Source of the DNA: Microcaldota archaeon | GTDB lineage: Archaea > Micrarchaeota > Micrarchaeia > Micrarchaeales > Micrarchaeaceae | Reading direction: 5' to 3' | Assembly (NCBI GenBank): GCA_021811435.1 | Contig: JAJZOR010000001.1 | Span: 62,001-126,000, forward strand | Length of the DNA: 64,000 bases | Shown: positions 18,285 through 26,969 of the stretch, piece after piece | How positions within the stretch are numbered: position 1 is the stretch's first letter | How the letters are laid out: every line of letters begins with the position of its first letter | Notes under the pieces: model-generated | Databases searched by the model: none | Seen by the model: only the letters and a program-made list of their open reading frames with translations | Told to the model about the DNA's origin: nothing | Position numbers and translations under genes: made by a program

Positions 18285-18866
18285 ATGGCGAACAAGATAA
18301 TTTTGGTCACCGGAACCCCGGGGGCGGGAAAGACTTCAGTGATAACGCAGAGCAAGAAGATTACAGGAGTAAAGTATGAAGACGTTATCGTGGGGACGCT
18401 GATGGAGCGCATAGCAAAGGAGAAGGGTTGGGCAAAGGACAGGGACGAGCTGCGGTACCTCTCCAACGATAGGATAGCAGAGCTCAGGGAGGCCACATTT
18501 TCGGCCATAGCTGGCATGGAAGGCAACATAGTGGTAGACACGCACGCGTCCATAGAGCAGAGGGGGAGGTATGTGCCCGGCCTGCCTGCGGGGGACACCA
18601 TGCTGCTGAAGGGCGGCCTGAAGGCCATAGTGTGCGTAGACTCCAGCACTGACGACATACTCATGAGGAGGGCAGGCGACAGCAACAGGAAGCGCGAGGT
18701 CGAGGACGCGAGGCTGATCGACATGCAGCGTATAATAAACCTTTCCTCTCTAACATACTACGCTTTGAAGCTCAACATCCCGCTCTATGTGATAGAAAAC
18801 AAGCAGGACATGCTCGAGACCACGGTAAAGAGGTTCGCCGAGGTCCTAAGCGAAGTATTCAAGTGA
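18285..18866 (+). CDS. adkA: Archaeal-type adenylate kinase
   Basis: A 193-residue AMP kinase of the archaeal AdkA family: P-loop VTGTPGAGKTSV at residues 9-20, then VVDTHASI and a C-terminal YVIENK. It is distinct from the bacterial Adk with its LID motif. ATG 18285 follows GGGTGCC at normal spacing. It lies in the archaeal adk-EMC3-L34e-cmk-L14e cluster; secY, the usual first member, is about 20 kb away. Confidence 0.92.
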   Translation: MANKIILVTGTPGAGKTSVITQSKKITGVKYEDVIVGTLMERIAKEKGWAKDRDELRYLSNDRIAELREATFSAIAGMEGNIVVDTHASIEQRGRYVPGLPAGDTMLLKGGLKAIVCVDSSTDDILMRRAGDSNRKREVEDARLIDMQRIINLSSLTYYALKLNIPLYVIENKQDMLETTVKRFAEVLSEVFK

Positions 18867-18879
18867 TATAGGCGATTAG

Positions 18880-19974
18880 TTGCAACTCCCTTTAGCACAG
18901 ATGCCCGCCGCTACGGAGGCCACCATATTGGCCATAGGACTCCTGTATCTCGGATTGACCTTGACGCTGCAGAGGAAGCTCGTCAACGTCAACAGGATGA
19001 GGGAGCTCAGGATGAAGATGAGCGACCTGAACAAGGAGCTCAAAGAGATGATGAAGAACAAGGCATCGCAGGAGGCGATAATGGCAAAGAACAAGGAGCT
19101 GATGCCGATAGCCGCGGAGCAGATGCGAAGCTCCCTCAAGCCAATGCTCATAATACCGCTTTTCTTCATACTGTACTATTATCTGCTGCCGCTGTACTTC
19201 GGCGGCGTGACCGTGACAATAAACGGCGTTGCCTATCCTACGCCATACGTGCTGGCGGTGAACAGATCGCTTTCCTATAATTATTCGTTCGGGCAGGCCC
19301 CCACGCAGACTATGTTCGGATTGAGCGTAGGTGATTACGAGTTCTCGCACGTGCACAATGGATGCGCACCAAATTCGAACGGGGCTAAAGGCGGGATAGC
19401 GAACGGCTCAATAACTTCCAATTGTACCATAGAGGGATTTTACGGCGTAAACGGCGTAACTTTCGGGACTAACATAAACGACAACTATGTCTCCAACGGC
19501 ATCGTGCTGAACGTTTCCTACGCAGGCACTGATTATTCGTATCTGAACAATGAGCTGCCGCTTACATTCGGATCCGGGTCCGGCGCTGTTCATTATTCTT
19601 ATGCCCAAAACGTCAGGACCGCAGAAGGCGCTTATGATTTCGCATACGCGGCCGGATGCGGTTACAACTCGACTGCGGCTTCAGGCGAGGTCAACCTGAC
19701 AGGCAGGGCCAGCCCATGTTCCGTTATAGGGTACTACGATCCAGTTGGAGGAAGCAGTGCGGCCGCGCAGCAGTCCACCTATTACGTGACTTTTATAGGG
19801 AACGTAGGCGAGAGTACAGGGGTGGCGGTGCTGCTGATCCCGCTCAACTACCAGAGCCTGTTCTTTTACCCGGTGTTCGTGCTCGGCCTCATAGCATCGC
19901 TCGTCATAATGAAGTATGACGGCAATAAGATAAAGCAGATGAAGGCGGCAAAGGACGCAGCGACGAAGCAGTAG
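18880..19974 (+). CDS. EMC3/DUF106-type membrane insertase with large insert
   Basis: 364 residues, TTG start preceded by AGGCGATT. The first helix (about 10-30) is followed by a charged coiled-coil (MRELRMKMSDLNKELKEMMK, about 43-75) and a helix at about 93-112, as in the DUF106/EMC3 members of the YidC/Oxa1 superfamily. The last helix is at about 322-345. Between the second and last helices lies an outside domain of about 200 residues with Cys and NxS/T sequons, absent from ordinary DUF106 proteins. An in-frame, coding-like 28-codon stretch follows the TAG stop (see findings). Confidence 0.82.
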   Translation: MQLPLAQMPAATEATILAIGLLYLGLTLTLQRKLVNVNRMRELRMKMSDLNKELKEMMKNKASQEAIMAKNKELMPIAAEQMRSSLKPMLIIPLFFILYYYLLPLYFGGVTVTINGVAYPTPYVLAVNRSLSYNYSFGQAPTQTMFGLSVGDYEFSHVHNGCAPNSNGAKGGIANGSITSNCTIEGFYGVNGVTFGTNINDNYVSNGIVLNVSYAGTDYSYLNNELPLTFGSGSGAVHYSYAQNVRTAEGAYDFAYAAGCGYNSTAASGEVNLTGRASPCSVIGYYDPVGGSSAAAQQSTYYVTFIGNVGESTGVAVLLIPLNYQSLFFYPVFVLGLIASLVIMKYDGNKIKQMKAAKDAATKQ

Positions 19975-20217
19975 GGCATTGGGCTGCTCGTATATGGAAA
20001 CGCCGCACAGGATCAGCTGACCAACTTCGTAGATACGCAGATGAATGAGCTGCAAGGCTGACGATACACTGGTTTACTTTGATTTTTCACGCGCTGGTCT
20101 TTGGTTACGACTGTATCTGCGAAGCCTGATTATTAATTTTGTAGGCAGGGATTTCGCTAATATCTAAATACGTTTCTCTTGTAATATAAGTACGCATTTT
20201 CGAATCTGGTGTTTAAC

Positions 20218-20535
20218 TTGCCGAAACCGATGCATAGGTCGCACAGCGTAAAGAAAGTCAACAGGATAACGTCTAAGAAGAGGAATGTCGTCCATTACAG
20301 GAGGGCCAGCCCTTCGCAGCCGCACTGCGCGATATGCAGCGCGGAGCTGAACGGGATAAGCGCAAGCGGCGGCAAATCGCGGAGGAGCAACAGCAGGCTC
20401 TTCGGCGGGGTCCTTTGCGCAGGCTGCACCTCTGAGATAATAACGCTTGGAAGCAGGGTCGAGCAGGGGGACATGAAGCTCAACGACATAGGCATGAAGC
20501 AGCGCAGGTACGTGCTGCAGCTTGTCGCTCACTGA
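20218..20535 (+). CDS. rpl34e: Ribosomal protein L34e
   Basis: 105 residues. PKPMHRSHSVKKVN and VVHYRRASPSQPHCAICSAELNG match L34e, including the zinc-ribbon CAIC and later CAGC. TTG 20218 is preferred because GGTG precedes it at normal spacing and because the family starts MPxPxxRSRS. It lies between the DUF106 gene and cmk, as is usual in archaea. Confidence 0.93.
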   Translation: MPKPMHRSHSVKKVNRITSKKRNVVHYRRASPSQPHCAICSAELNGISASGGKSRRSNSRLFGGVLCAGCTSEIITLGSRVEQGDMKLNDIGMKQRRYVLQLVAH

Positions 20536-20547
20536 GTGGGGAATTGG

Positions 20548-21072
20548 ATGATACGGATCTGTCTGGCCGGTTTGAGCGGGAGCGGGAAGACCACGCTTGG
20601 GGAGATGCTGGCGGAGGAGCTCAATATAGAGCACATACAGAAATCATACAAGGACGTGACCAGGGACGAGAAGGACCTGCTGCACATGCAGAAGACGGTA
20701 ACCAGGACTTACGAGAAGGACTTCGACAAGCAGGTGATCATGATGGCCAGGGGGAAGAACTGCGTCATAAGCACGTGGCTGTCCGCATGGTTCATAAAGG
20801 ACGCGACGCTGAGGGTGTGGCTGAATGCCAGCCACAAGGAGAGGGCCAAGCGGCTGATGAAGCTGAAGCAGAAGGGCAAGGCATTCATAGAGACTTACCT
20901 GCATGAGAAGGACCAGGGGAACGTGAAGCGCTGGCAGAGGGTCTACGGAGTCGACCTGAAGGACCACTCGATATTCGACATAGAGCTTAACACTGAGATG
21001 TTCACGCCGCAGGAGATGGTGGAGATAATATCGATGATCGCGCTCGCAAGGGACAAGAAGAGATTCGCTTAA
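20548..21072 (+). CDS. cmk: Archaeal cytidylate kinase
   Basis: 174 residues. P-loop CLAGLSGSGKTTLG at residues 5-18, then CVISTWLSAWFI and WLNASHKERAKRL; this is the short archaeal CMP kinase type. ATG 20548 (MIRICLAG) has GTGGGG upstream and fits the family better than the GTG at 20536. It follows L34e by 12 bases and precedes L14e. Confidence 0.9.
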   Translation: MIRICLAGLSGSGKTTLGEMLAEELNIEHIQKSYKDVTRDEKDLLHMQKTVTRTYEKDFDKQVIMMARGKNCVISTWLSAWFIKDATLRVWLNASHKERAKRLMKLKQKGKAFIETYLHEKDQGNVKRWQRVYGVDLKDHSIFDIELNTEMFTPQEMVEIISMIALARDKKRFA

Positions 21073-21081
21073 GGTGTTCAT

Positions 21082-21336
21082 ATGCTATTGGAAGTCGGAA
21101 GAGTTTGCATAAAGAAGTATGGCAGGGATGCTGGGAAGCGGGCCGTGATAACCAAGCTGCGCGGGGACGGCTTCGTGGACATAGTGACCTCTGCAAGGCC
21201 CAGGGGCAGGAGATGCAACCCCAGGCACTTGGAGTTCCTGAACGAGATGGTCGATGTTAAGGACAATGCCCTACTTGGCAAGGCGCTGGAACTCGAGGAG
21301 AAGGCGCCGCATCCGGCACCGAAGCAGCAGAAGTAG
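21082..21336 (+). CDS. rpl14e: Ribosomal protein L14e
   Basis: 84 residues with the KOW-type start LLEVGRVCIKKYGRDAGKRAV typical of L14e (key residues GRVC-K-GRDAG). RRCNPRHLEFL is the conserved middle. A GGTGTTC site is two bases before the ATG. It is last in the cluster; cbf5, often next, is absent. Confidence 0.93.
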   Translation: MLLEVGRVCIKKYGRDAGKRAVITKLRGDGFVDIVTSARPRGRRCNPRHLEFLNEMVDVKDNALLGKALELEEKAPHPAPKQQK

Positions 21337-21404
21337 GCCAAGGGATAGCTGCGTTGCTGCGGCTACTTATCCTTTAATCCGATAGGCATGTAGCCGATTC
21401 CGGG

Positions 21405-22517
21405 CTAGGCGATTTCCGCGCTCTTTGTCTTGTCTGCACCGCGCTTGGCCTTCACAGTGCTCTGCTGCGCCGCGGCATTGCGCTCGGCAAGGTAATGGGA
21501 GAGCTTATGCTCCTCGCTTGCGAGCTGGTCCTGGGCGATGTCTAGCTGGGAGCGCGACTTCGAGACATAGTCGTCCAATTCCTTGATCCCGACCTTGAGC
21601 GCAGCCTCGTCCTCCTTGCTCAGGCTTATCACGCCGTTCTTGGCGTCGTCCAGCTTCTTGAGCCTGCGCTTCTCCTCCTCGCCCGCCATCTTGACCTGCA
21701 GCTTCAGCGTCACTACCTCGAATGCGGCGTAAGCTACAGGAAGCAGGCTCTTTACATAATCGTTGGTCGCTTTATCCATGTCGGTAGGCCTGAGCGACTT
21801 GTGTAGCAGGGTAGGCGTCTTTTCCGTCCCGTTGACGTCCCATTCGTAGACCGGCCAGCCGACGCCCTTGTTCTTGTCTATGAATGTCTGTATGAGCGCG
21901 TAGTTGATTGCGACCGCGTCCTCCCTGGCCCTGCCCTTGTAGTCAGGATAGTTCTTGAGTATCTCATCGAGCACCATCTGCGAGCGCGGATCCGGCCCTA
22001 CGGCCACGCTCTCGCCATACCCCAGCCTTATGAAGTCTGCTATAGGCGACGCTACCAGTTCCACCGACTCCTCCATGTGGTCTGGGTCCTTTATCTTGAA
22101 GATGGGCTTGGGGACGTAGTCCATGCCGAGCTCTGTCTTGAAAGTCTTCACCGCGCCGTTGGAGTTCATTGAGACGAGCAGCGTGGCATACCGCCCCTCG
22201 GGCGGTTGGCCCAGAAGCGATGCCCCACGATTCGCATCGTCCTTGAGCTTCGCGGTGACCGCACGCAGACCAGAATTTACATCCGCTATATGAGCGTCAA
22301 GGTCATCGTTCGGGTACTTGGCTAGGACGTCGCGTATTACTTGGATGCCCATCATGGCAACGTCCAGGTCGCCTGCCATCTGTACTATCACGTTTGTGCC
22401 TGGTATCTGGACTATCTTCTTGAAGTCCTCGGCGTAATCGTCCAGCCATATCGATACCTTGCTGTCAGCAGCAATGACCCTGCCGTCCTTGTATGATACA
22501 TCAGAAATGGTAGTCAT
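21405..22517 (-). CDS. Proteasome/HslV-like Ntn hydrolase with coiled-coil C-terminus
   Basis: 370 residues. After Met1 the chain starts TTISDVSYKDGRVIAADSKV. Counting the first Thr as residue 1, Asp falls at 17 and Lys at 33 (DFKKI), the proteasome/HslV catalytic register, with no propeptide. Residues about 170-245 (RLGYGESVAVG; DAVAINYALIQTFIDKNKGVG) match the second half of the fold, with an Asp equivalent to D166. The last 100 residues (about 260-350) form a charged coiled coil. This layout is not a standard alpha or beta subunit. Substrate and oligomeric state are unknown. Confidence 0.7.
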   Translation of the reverse strand: MTTISDVSYKDGRVIAADSKVSIWLDDYAEDFKKIVQIPGTNVIVQMAGDLDVAMMGIQVIRDVLAKYPNDDLDAHIADVNSGLRAVTAKLKDDANRGASLLGQPPEGRYATLLVSMNSNGAVKTFKTELGMDYVPKPIFKIKDPDHMEESVELVASPIADFIRLGYGESVAVGPDPRSQMVLDEILKNYPDYKGRAREDAVAINYALIQTFIDKNKGVGWPVYEWDVNGTEKTPTLLHKSLRPTDMDKATNDYVKSLLPVAYAAFEVVTLKLQVKMAGEEEKRRLKKLDDAKNGVISLSKEDEAALKVGIKELDDYVSKSRSQLDIAQDQLASEEHKLSHYLAERNAAAQQSTVKAKRGADKTKSAEIA

Positions 22518-22623
22518 GCGATTCTACCCTGAGTTATCTATCCTGCTTTAAGTATTTAAAAGGCTTCTATGCAGCGATCTGGCGCATTAAGCGCTTATAT
22601 TGCTGCCAATCGTTACGGATAGC

Positions 22624-23799
22624 TCATCTCCTCTGCCCGGAAAGCCCGGATATGAGGCGCGCTGCGCTAGGGAAGTTGCGCTTGCCGATCAGGCCTCCAT
22701 ATGCAGAATTCGCGTCTGCACCTTTTCGGATCAGGAGCCTTGCCATTTCCTTGTGGCCCATTAAAGCAGCCCACATTAGCGCGCTTTGGCCCTTTTTGTC
22801 CTTCCAGTTGATGTCTGCGCCCATGTCGATTAGCAGCTTGGCGCTGGAGGTGTTGCCGTACGCCACTGAGGAGAGAAACGCAACGTTTAGCAGATTCGCT
22901 ATGTGCCAGCGGATTCCTATGCTCGGGCTTATCTTCGCCGAGGTGCTGAATCCCTCTTTAGCCCTGGCGAAACTGCCCGTAAGCTCGTAATGCTCCTCGT
23001 GCTTCAGCCTTGTGTCGCTTATGCCTATATCGCACGAAAACTTAAGCTCGCCGAATTTAACGAGCAACAGTTCCGCCTTGGCGTATGGGACGGCTTCCAT
23101 GTCCGAATAGTCGGACGGGGAGAAAGGCGGCGATGCAACGGCCGGCTGCGACGCGCCGCCTCGGAATGATAGGCCGCTGCACAGGATACGCCATTCTACC
23201 ATGCGCGTCATGCAGGAATTCACGAATACGTTGAAAACGCGCTCCATTGCCGATTCTATGCCGGCGCTGTTCGAGAAACTTATCGAGTCTATCCTATAGG
23301 CGCTGAAGTCGTTGTATGACTGCATAGGGCTGAAAACCGCGCCTGACTTCAATAGCAGCTTGGCAAACTCAGCATGGCCATTTGACGTTGCTATGCACAA
23401 TGAGGTCCATCCCTTGCGGTCCCTCGCGTTAACCTTGGCGCCATGGCGCAGCAGGAGCCGGCCCATATCTGCGTCGCCCTCATATGCCGCCCTCATCAGT
23501 GCCGTGCCGCCGCCTATGTCTTCGGCATTCGGGTCTGCGCCGTTATCTAGTAACGTCTTTGCGATTTCGGCATAGCCGCCTTTCGCCGCTTTCATCAATG
23601 CGGTTTCGCCTATGAAATTCCCGTCGTTGACGTTTGCGCCCTGCGCTATCTCCAAGTTCGCCTCTGAGAGATTGCCGCTTATTATGGCGTTTATGAGCGG
23701 GGTATTGCCATCTGCATTCCGGTATTCCGATACGGATCCCACGCGCTTAAGGGACGGGAACCCTTTCTGGCCAGTACTTCCACTTGGCAGCATGTACAC
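22624..23799 (-). CDS. Ankyrin-repeat protein
   Basis: 391 residues. Four N-terminal ankyrin repeats (about residues 32-160; GNTPLINAIISGN, GETALMKAAKGGYAEIAKTLL, GTALMRAAYEGDADM, GWTSLCIATSNGHAEFAKLLL) and two C-terminal ones (about 300-370; GQSALMWAALMGHKEMARLL). A non-repeat segment of about 130 residues lies between them. Ankyrin repeats mediate protein binding. No signal peptide is visible, so it is probably cytoplasmic. Ankyrin proteins are not common in archaea, and a role in host contact would be speculation. Confidence 0.88.
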   Translation of the reverse strand: MYMLPSGSTGQKGFPSLKRVGSVSEYRNADGNTPLINAIISGNLSEANLEIAQGANVNDGNFIGETALMKAAKGGYAEIAKTLLDNGADPNAEDIGGGTALMRAAYEGDADMGRLLLRHGAKVNARDRKGWTSLCIATSNGHAEFAKLLLKSGAVFSPMQSYNDFSAYRIDSISFSNSAGIESAMERVFNVFVNSCMTRMVEWRILCSGLSFRGGASQPAVASPPFSPSDYSDMEAVPYAKAELLLVKFGELKFSCDIGISDTRLKHEEHYELTGSFARAKEGFSTSAKISPSIGIRWHIANLLNVAFLSSVAYGNTSSAKLLIDMGADINWKDKKGQSALMWAALMGHKEMARLLIRKGADANSAYGGLIGKRNFPSAARLISGLSGQRR

Positions 23800-23825
23800 A
23801 CTGTGGATATTGATATCTTGGAGTA

Positions 23826-24020
23826 TCAGGCTATGGCAATAGCGTCGACCGCCCTTTCATTCTGTTGCACCGCGGAATATTCGGGCTTGCTGCACAGGCA
23901 GCCCTCGTGCTGGCAGAGGTCCGAGTATGTAGGGTTGGTGTCGAAGTGCCATAGAGCATTCCCATGCTCAGCAACTGCATGTCCACAATTTTTGCATTGG
24001 TTTCGTTCTATGCCGGTCAT
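23826..24020 (-). CDS. Small Cys/His-rich (zinc-finger-like) protein
   Basis: 64 residues from ATG 24020, which is preceded by GGCGATC. The core is CKNCGHAVAEHG near residue 9, then LCQHEGCLCSKPE, giving two Cys pairs plus His. This is the pattern of small archaeal zinc-binding proteins of unknown function. It may be co-oriented with the ankyrin gene. The function is not known to me. Confidence 0.6.
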   Translation of the reverse strand: MTGIERNQCKNCGHAVAEHGNALWHFDTNPTYSDLCQHEGCLCSKPEYSAVQQNERAVDAIAIA

Positions 24021-24170
24021 CTCGATCGCCTGAAGCCATAAACGCAACAACAGTATTAGATTGCACTCTCATTAAAGGTTTTTATCGCTATCTATTGGAA
24101 ACGGTTTCTTGGATAAATGGGTTGGGCGCCTTTCGCCTGTTTCTGCAACTGCGTATGCTCCGGAATGCGG

Positions 24171-25391
24171 CTACGGCGCCTTCTGCGACAGGTACTCGAG
24201 GGCGTCCTTCAGCACCTTCTCCTTGGCCGAGGTTTCGGAGAGTATGTTGAAGAGTTCGTGGAAATCAAGCTTGCCATCGAACTTGGCATCCTTCAGCTTC
24301 GCGGCGAGCATGCTCATGCCCAGCTCCCTTATTGACAGTTCGCCCATCCTGCCCTCCCTTAGTTCCTCTATGCCTCTCTCGGCCTCCGGATTCTTCAGAC
24401 CGGATGAGTCCATTTCAAGGAAGGCGCTCTGGGCGTATTTCATGCTAAGCGTATGGAATGGCATATCGCTGGACGAGAAACCGTCGCGGACCGAGCCCTC
24501 GAAGTATATCTTGATTATCGGCTTCGTGCCCACCGAACGCAATGCCTTGTCTATCTCGGCCTCCGCCGCGGCAAGGAGATCCTTTGGAGTCGCGCCGTCG
24601 GCCCTTATGCGCCTTACCATGAAAGGCCTTGAATGTATACGCTCGAACGTATAGCTCCCGTCCTTCGTATCGAACACTATGAACCCCTTGCTCCCCTGCT
24701 CGCCCTCCTTCAGCTGGGTCAGCACTGTGCTGCCAGGTATGAGCAGCTTCTTTGAGTGGACATGCGCCTCGACCATGTTGTGGATGTGGCCGTTAACGTA
24801 CAGGTCGAAACCGTCCGGCAGATCGCTGTAATGTATGAACTCCTGGCTGAATGGCAGTAACTCGTAGGTAGACTGGTGGAACATGAATATGTTGAACGCG
24901 CCGGATACGGGCTTTGGGGCCAACTGGGCGAGCCGCTCCTTTACCCTCTCCTCTGACAGGCCGCCTAGACCGAACACGGCTACCTTCTCGTTGCCTTTCT
25001 GCAGTATAGTGATGGCCTCGCTGGTATCGACCAAGAGGCCCGCAAGGCCGAGTATCCCGAGCGCATTCTCCTTGCCTTCCGAGGTCCTTTCATGCGTACC
25101 TGGTATGGCCACTATGGGCACGTCGGTATAAGCCTTGCTTTCAGCGCCTGAACCGCTTATGAACCCCACAACCTTCGCGCCCCACTCCTTGTGGGAGAGC
25201 TCCCTGAATATGTTTATGGCCTGCGCTATAGTCTCCGGCTTGGGCGCGCGCTTGTCGAACACATCGCCCGGGATGAGCAGCGCGTCGGCCATGCCCGAAG
25301 CGGTCTCAAGCGCCTCCTTCGCCTGTGCGTAAGCGTCCTCCGAGAACCTCTCATATCCGATGTGCAGGTCCGATACTATTCCTATCTTCAT
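24171..25391 (-). CDS. mre11: Mre11/SbcD-type DNA double-strand-break nuclease
   Basis: About 406 residues. Metallophosphoesterase motifs: GIVSDLHIGYE (motif I), LIPGDVFDKRAP (motif II), IPGTHERTSEG (GNHE equivalent, with Thr for Asn), and YVNGHIHNMV (final metal His). Mre11 resects DNA ends with Rad50, which is not adjacent here; neither are HerA or NurA. The start is ATG 25391 by family alignment; ATG 25409 is possible. The C-terminal third is variable in this family. Confidence 0.88.
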   Translation of the reverse strand: MKIGIVSDLHIGYERFSEDAYAQAKEALETASGMADALLIPGDVFDKRAPKPETIAQAINIFRELSHKEWGAKVVGFISGSGAESKAYTDVPIVAIPGTHERTSEGKENALGILGLAGLLVDTSEAITILQKGNEKVAVFGLGGLSEERVKERLAQLAPKPVSGAFNIFMFHQSTYELLPFSQEFIHYSDLPDGFDLYVNGHIHNMVEAHVHSKKLLIPGSTVLTQLKEGEQGSKGFIVFDTKDGSYTFERIHSRPFMVRRIRADGATPKDLLAAAEAEIDKALRSVGTKPIIKIYFEGSVRDGFSSSDMPFHTLSMKYAQSAFLEMDSSGLKNPEAERGIEELREGRMGELSIRELGMSMLAAKLKDAKFDGKLDFHELFNILSETSAKEKVLKDALEYLSQKAP

Positions 25392-25577
25392 CCTATCAAC
25401 AATTTGCATTTTAGAGGTTTACACATGGATTAATGCCTGAATAAACATGTGACATGACTGCAAGCTCAGCACATTGATATTACCGTGCCGTTGGCCTCTG
25501 TCACGCCTATCGTCTTGCCGCGATATACGCCAGTTGCTGAACCGATAACGGTTGGCGCGTTCGCTGAAAGTGGGTAG

Positions 25578-26594
25578 TTACCTGTGATATATATGATTGA
25601 ATTGTCCCTTTACCTTACGTATTATCATTTCGTTGAACTCGTCAACGAACTCCTGCGCGTTATCTGCGTTGCCGCCGTAAGCGCCTGCGGCGCAGGGATG
25701 CCCGCCGCCCGAGCCGGATATTATAGGCGCCAGCTCCTGCAGCATCCTGCCCAGGTGGATTCCGTAGGTCTTGTCGAGCGGGGGCCTGAGCCTCGCAGAG
25801 AAGGACACCTCCTTCCCGCCGCCGGATTGGAAAAGGGCGACGTCCGCGCCTATCCTTATCGCGTTGTCCGCCGCTACATTAGCCCTCCCGCGCGATACGC
25901 CGAATACGAACAGCAGTCCGGCGCGCACAACCACGGTGCCGCTCATAAGGTCTTCTATCATATCGGCCCTGGTTTCGGGATCCGCTATGTGGCCCATGCT
26001 GTCAAGCATCTCCTGATAATCCACCTTCGCCGTGCGCAGCAGCTCGCCGATCTGTATGAAAGTTCGTGCATCTGCGTTCTTGAGCTCTGCCGAGTCCGAT
26101 ATTATGCCTGCGAGTATGAGCTTCGCAACGCGGGGCTCCACCCGCATGCCCAGCTTCTTCATCAGCTCGTAGACTATGCTTGCAGCCGAGTTGTATCCCT
26201 CGTCGTTGAAAACAGAAACGTTGTCCGAACTTATCTCTGTAGGAGCATGATGGTCTATTATTATGACAGGGCCGCGGAACGCCTCCAGCCTCTGCCTGAA
26301 CCCCCCGCACTCGGCAAAATTGTTCGCGTCAAGGAGTATGACTGCCTCTGCATCGGATGGGAACTCGCTGCCTATCGCCACAGACCCGTATCCCTCCCTC
26401 TTCATCACGCGCGCAGCCGTGGACGAGATAGGATCGGAGGTCGCTATGGCGGGGTGATCAAAAAAATTGGATAGAGCCATGGCAGATGCCGCTGAATCGA
26501 TGTCCGCCCTTGAATGGAAAGTGAGTGTGACTATGCTGTGCTTGTACCTCCACAGCACCGCGGCGAGCTCCTCAATGCTATTTATGGCTATCAT
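25578..26594 (-). CDS. DHH/DHHA1 phosphoesterase
   Basis: 338 residues. HSRADIDSAASAMAL (motif I), ILLDANNF, IIIDHHAPTE (DHH motif), DSAELKNADARTF, and the C-terminal DHHA1 nucleotide-binding SGGGHPCAAGAYGG. These are NrnA/RecJ-like enzymes that degrade short oligonucleotides or cyclic dinucleotides, or act as exonucleases. In archaea they also join replication complexes, but no such link is visible here. It is downstream of prefoldin beta, separated by ten bases. Confidence 0.88.
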   Translation of the reverse strand: MIAINSIEELAAVLWRYKHSIVTLTFHSRADIDSAASAMALSNFFDHPAIATSDPISSTAARVMKREGYGSVAIGSEFPSDAEAVILLDANNFAECGGFRQRLEAFRGPVIIIDHHAPTEISSDNVSVFNDEGYNSAASIVYELMKKLGMRVEPRVAKLILAGIISDSAELKNADARTFIQIGELLRTAKVDYQEMLDSMGHIADPETRADMIEDLMSGTVVVRAGLLFVFGVSRGRANVAADNAIRIGADVALFQSGGGKEVSFSARLRPPLDKTYGIHLGRMLQELAPIISGSGGGHPCAAGAYGGNADNAQEFVDEFNEMIIRKVKGQFNHIYHR

Positions 26595-26604
26595 GCGACA
26601 CAGC

Positions 26605-26943
26605 TTACTGACCCGCTGCCTTCAGTTCATTGGTTATATCGGCCCTGAGCGACTGCTCCCTCTTCGATAGCTCATCATACTGCTTGCTCAGTATGGAGAG
26701 CCGCATCTCCGTGGAGTCCTGCTTCTCCTTTATGTCCTTGATCGCGGCCTCCTTTGTCAACTCGACTATAGCGCCGCCCACTGCATAGAAGACCTTGCCG
26801 GTTGATTTTTCCAGCGACTCCATCGCATCCTTGAGCTCGGCCTTCTGGCCGGCGAACTGCTCCCTCTGCATGGTAAGCGCCTGCAGCTGCTCCTGTATCA
26901 TCTGGTAGTCCCTCGTGATTTTTTCTAGCTGCTCTTTTTCCAT
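26605..26943 (-). CDS. pfdB: Prefoldin beta subunit
   Basis: 112 residues of two long coiled-coil helices around a short beta region (KVFYAVGGAIVELTKEAAI), the prefoldin beta pattern. Prefoldin passes unfolded proteins to the thermosome. ATG 26943 is decided by GTGATC immediately upstream, a direct match to the 16S 3' end; the longer frame is rejected. It follows nuoD in the same direction. Confidence 0.93.
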   Translation of the reverse strand: MEKEQLEKITRDYQMIQEQLQALTMQREQFAGQKAELKDAMESLEKSTGKVFYAVGGAIVELTKEAAIKDIKEKQDSTEMRLSILSKQYDELSKREQSLRADITNELKAAGQ

Positions 26944-26969
26944 AGGATCACTTGATAATCGCGAATCGT

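Noticed and set aside
25466-25600. Reverse-strand open stretch ending NGTVISMC after the DHH gene
   Set aside because: Coding-like composition but no start codon and it overlaps the DHH gene in another frame; too short to call even a relic.
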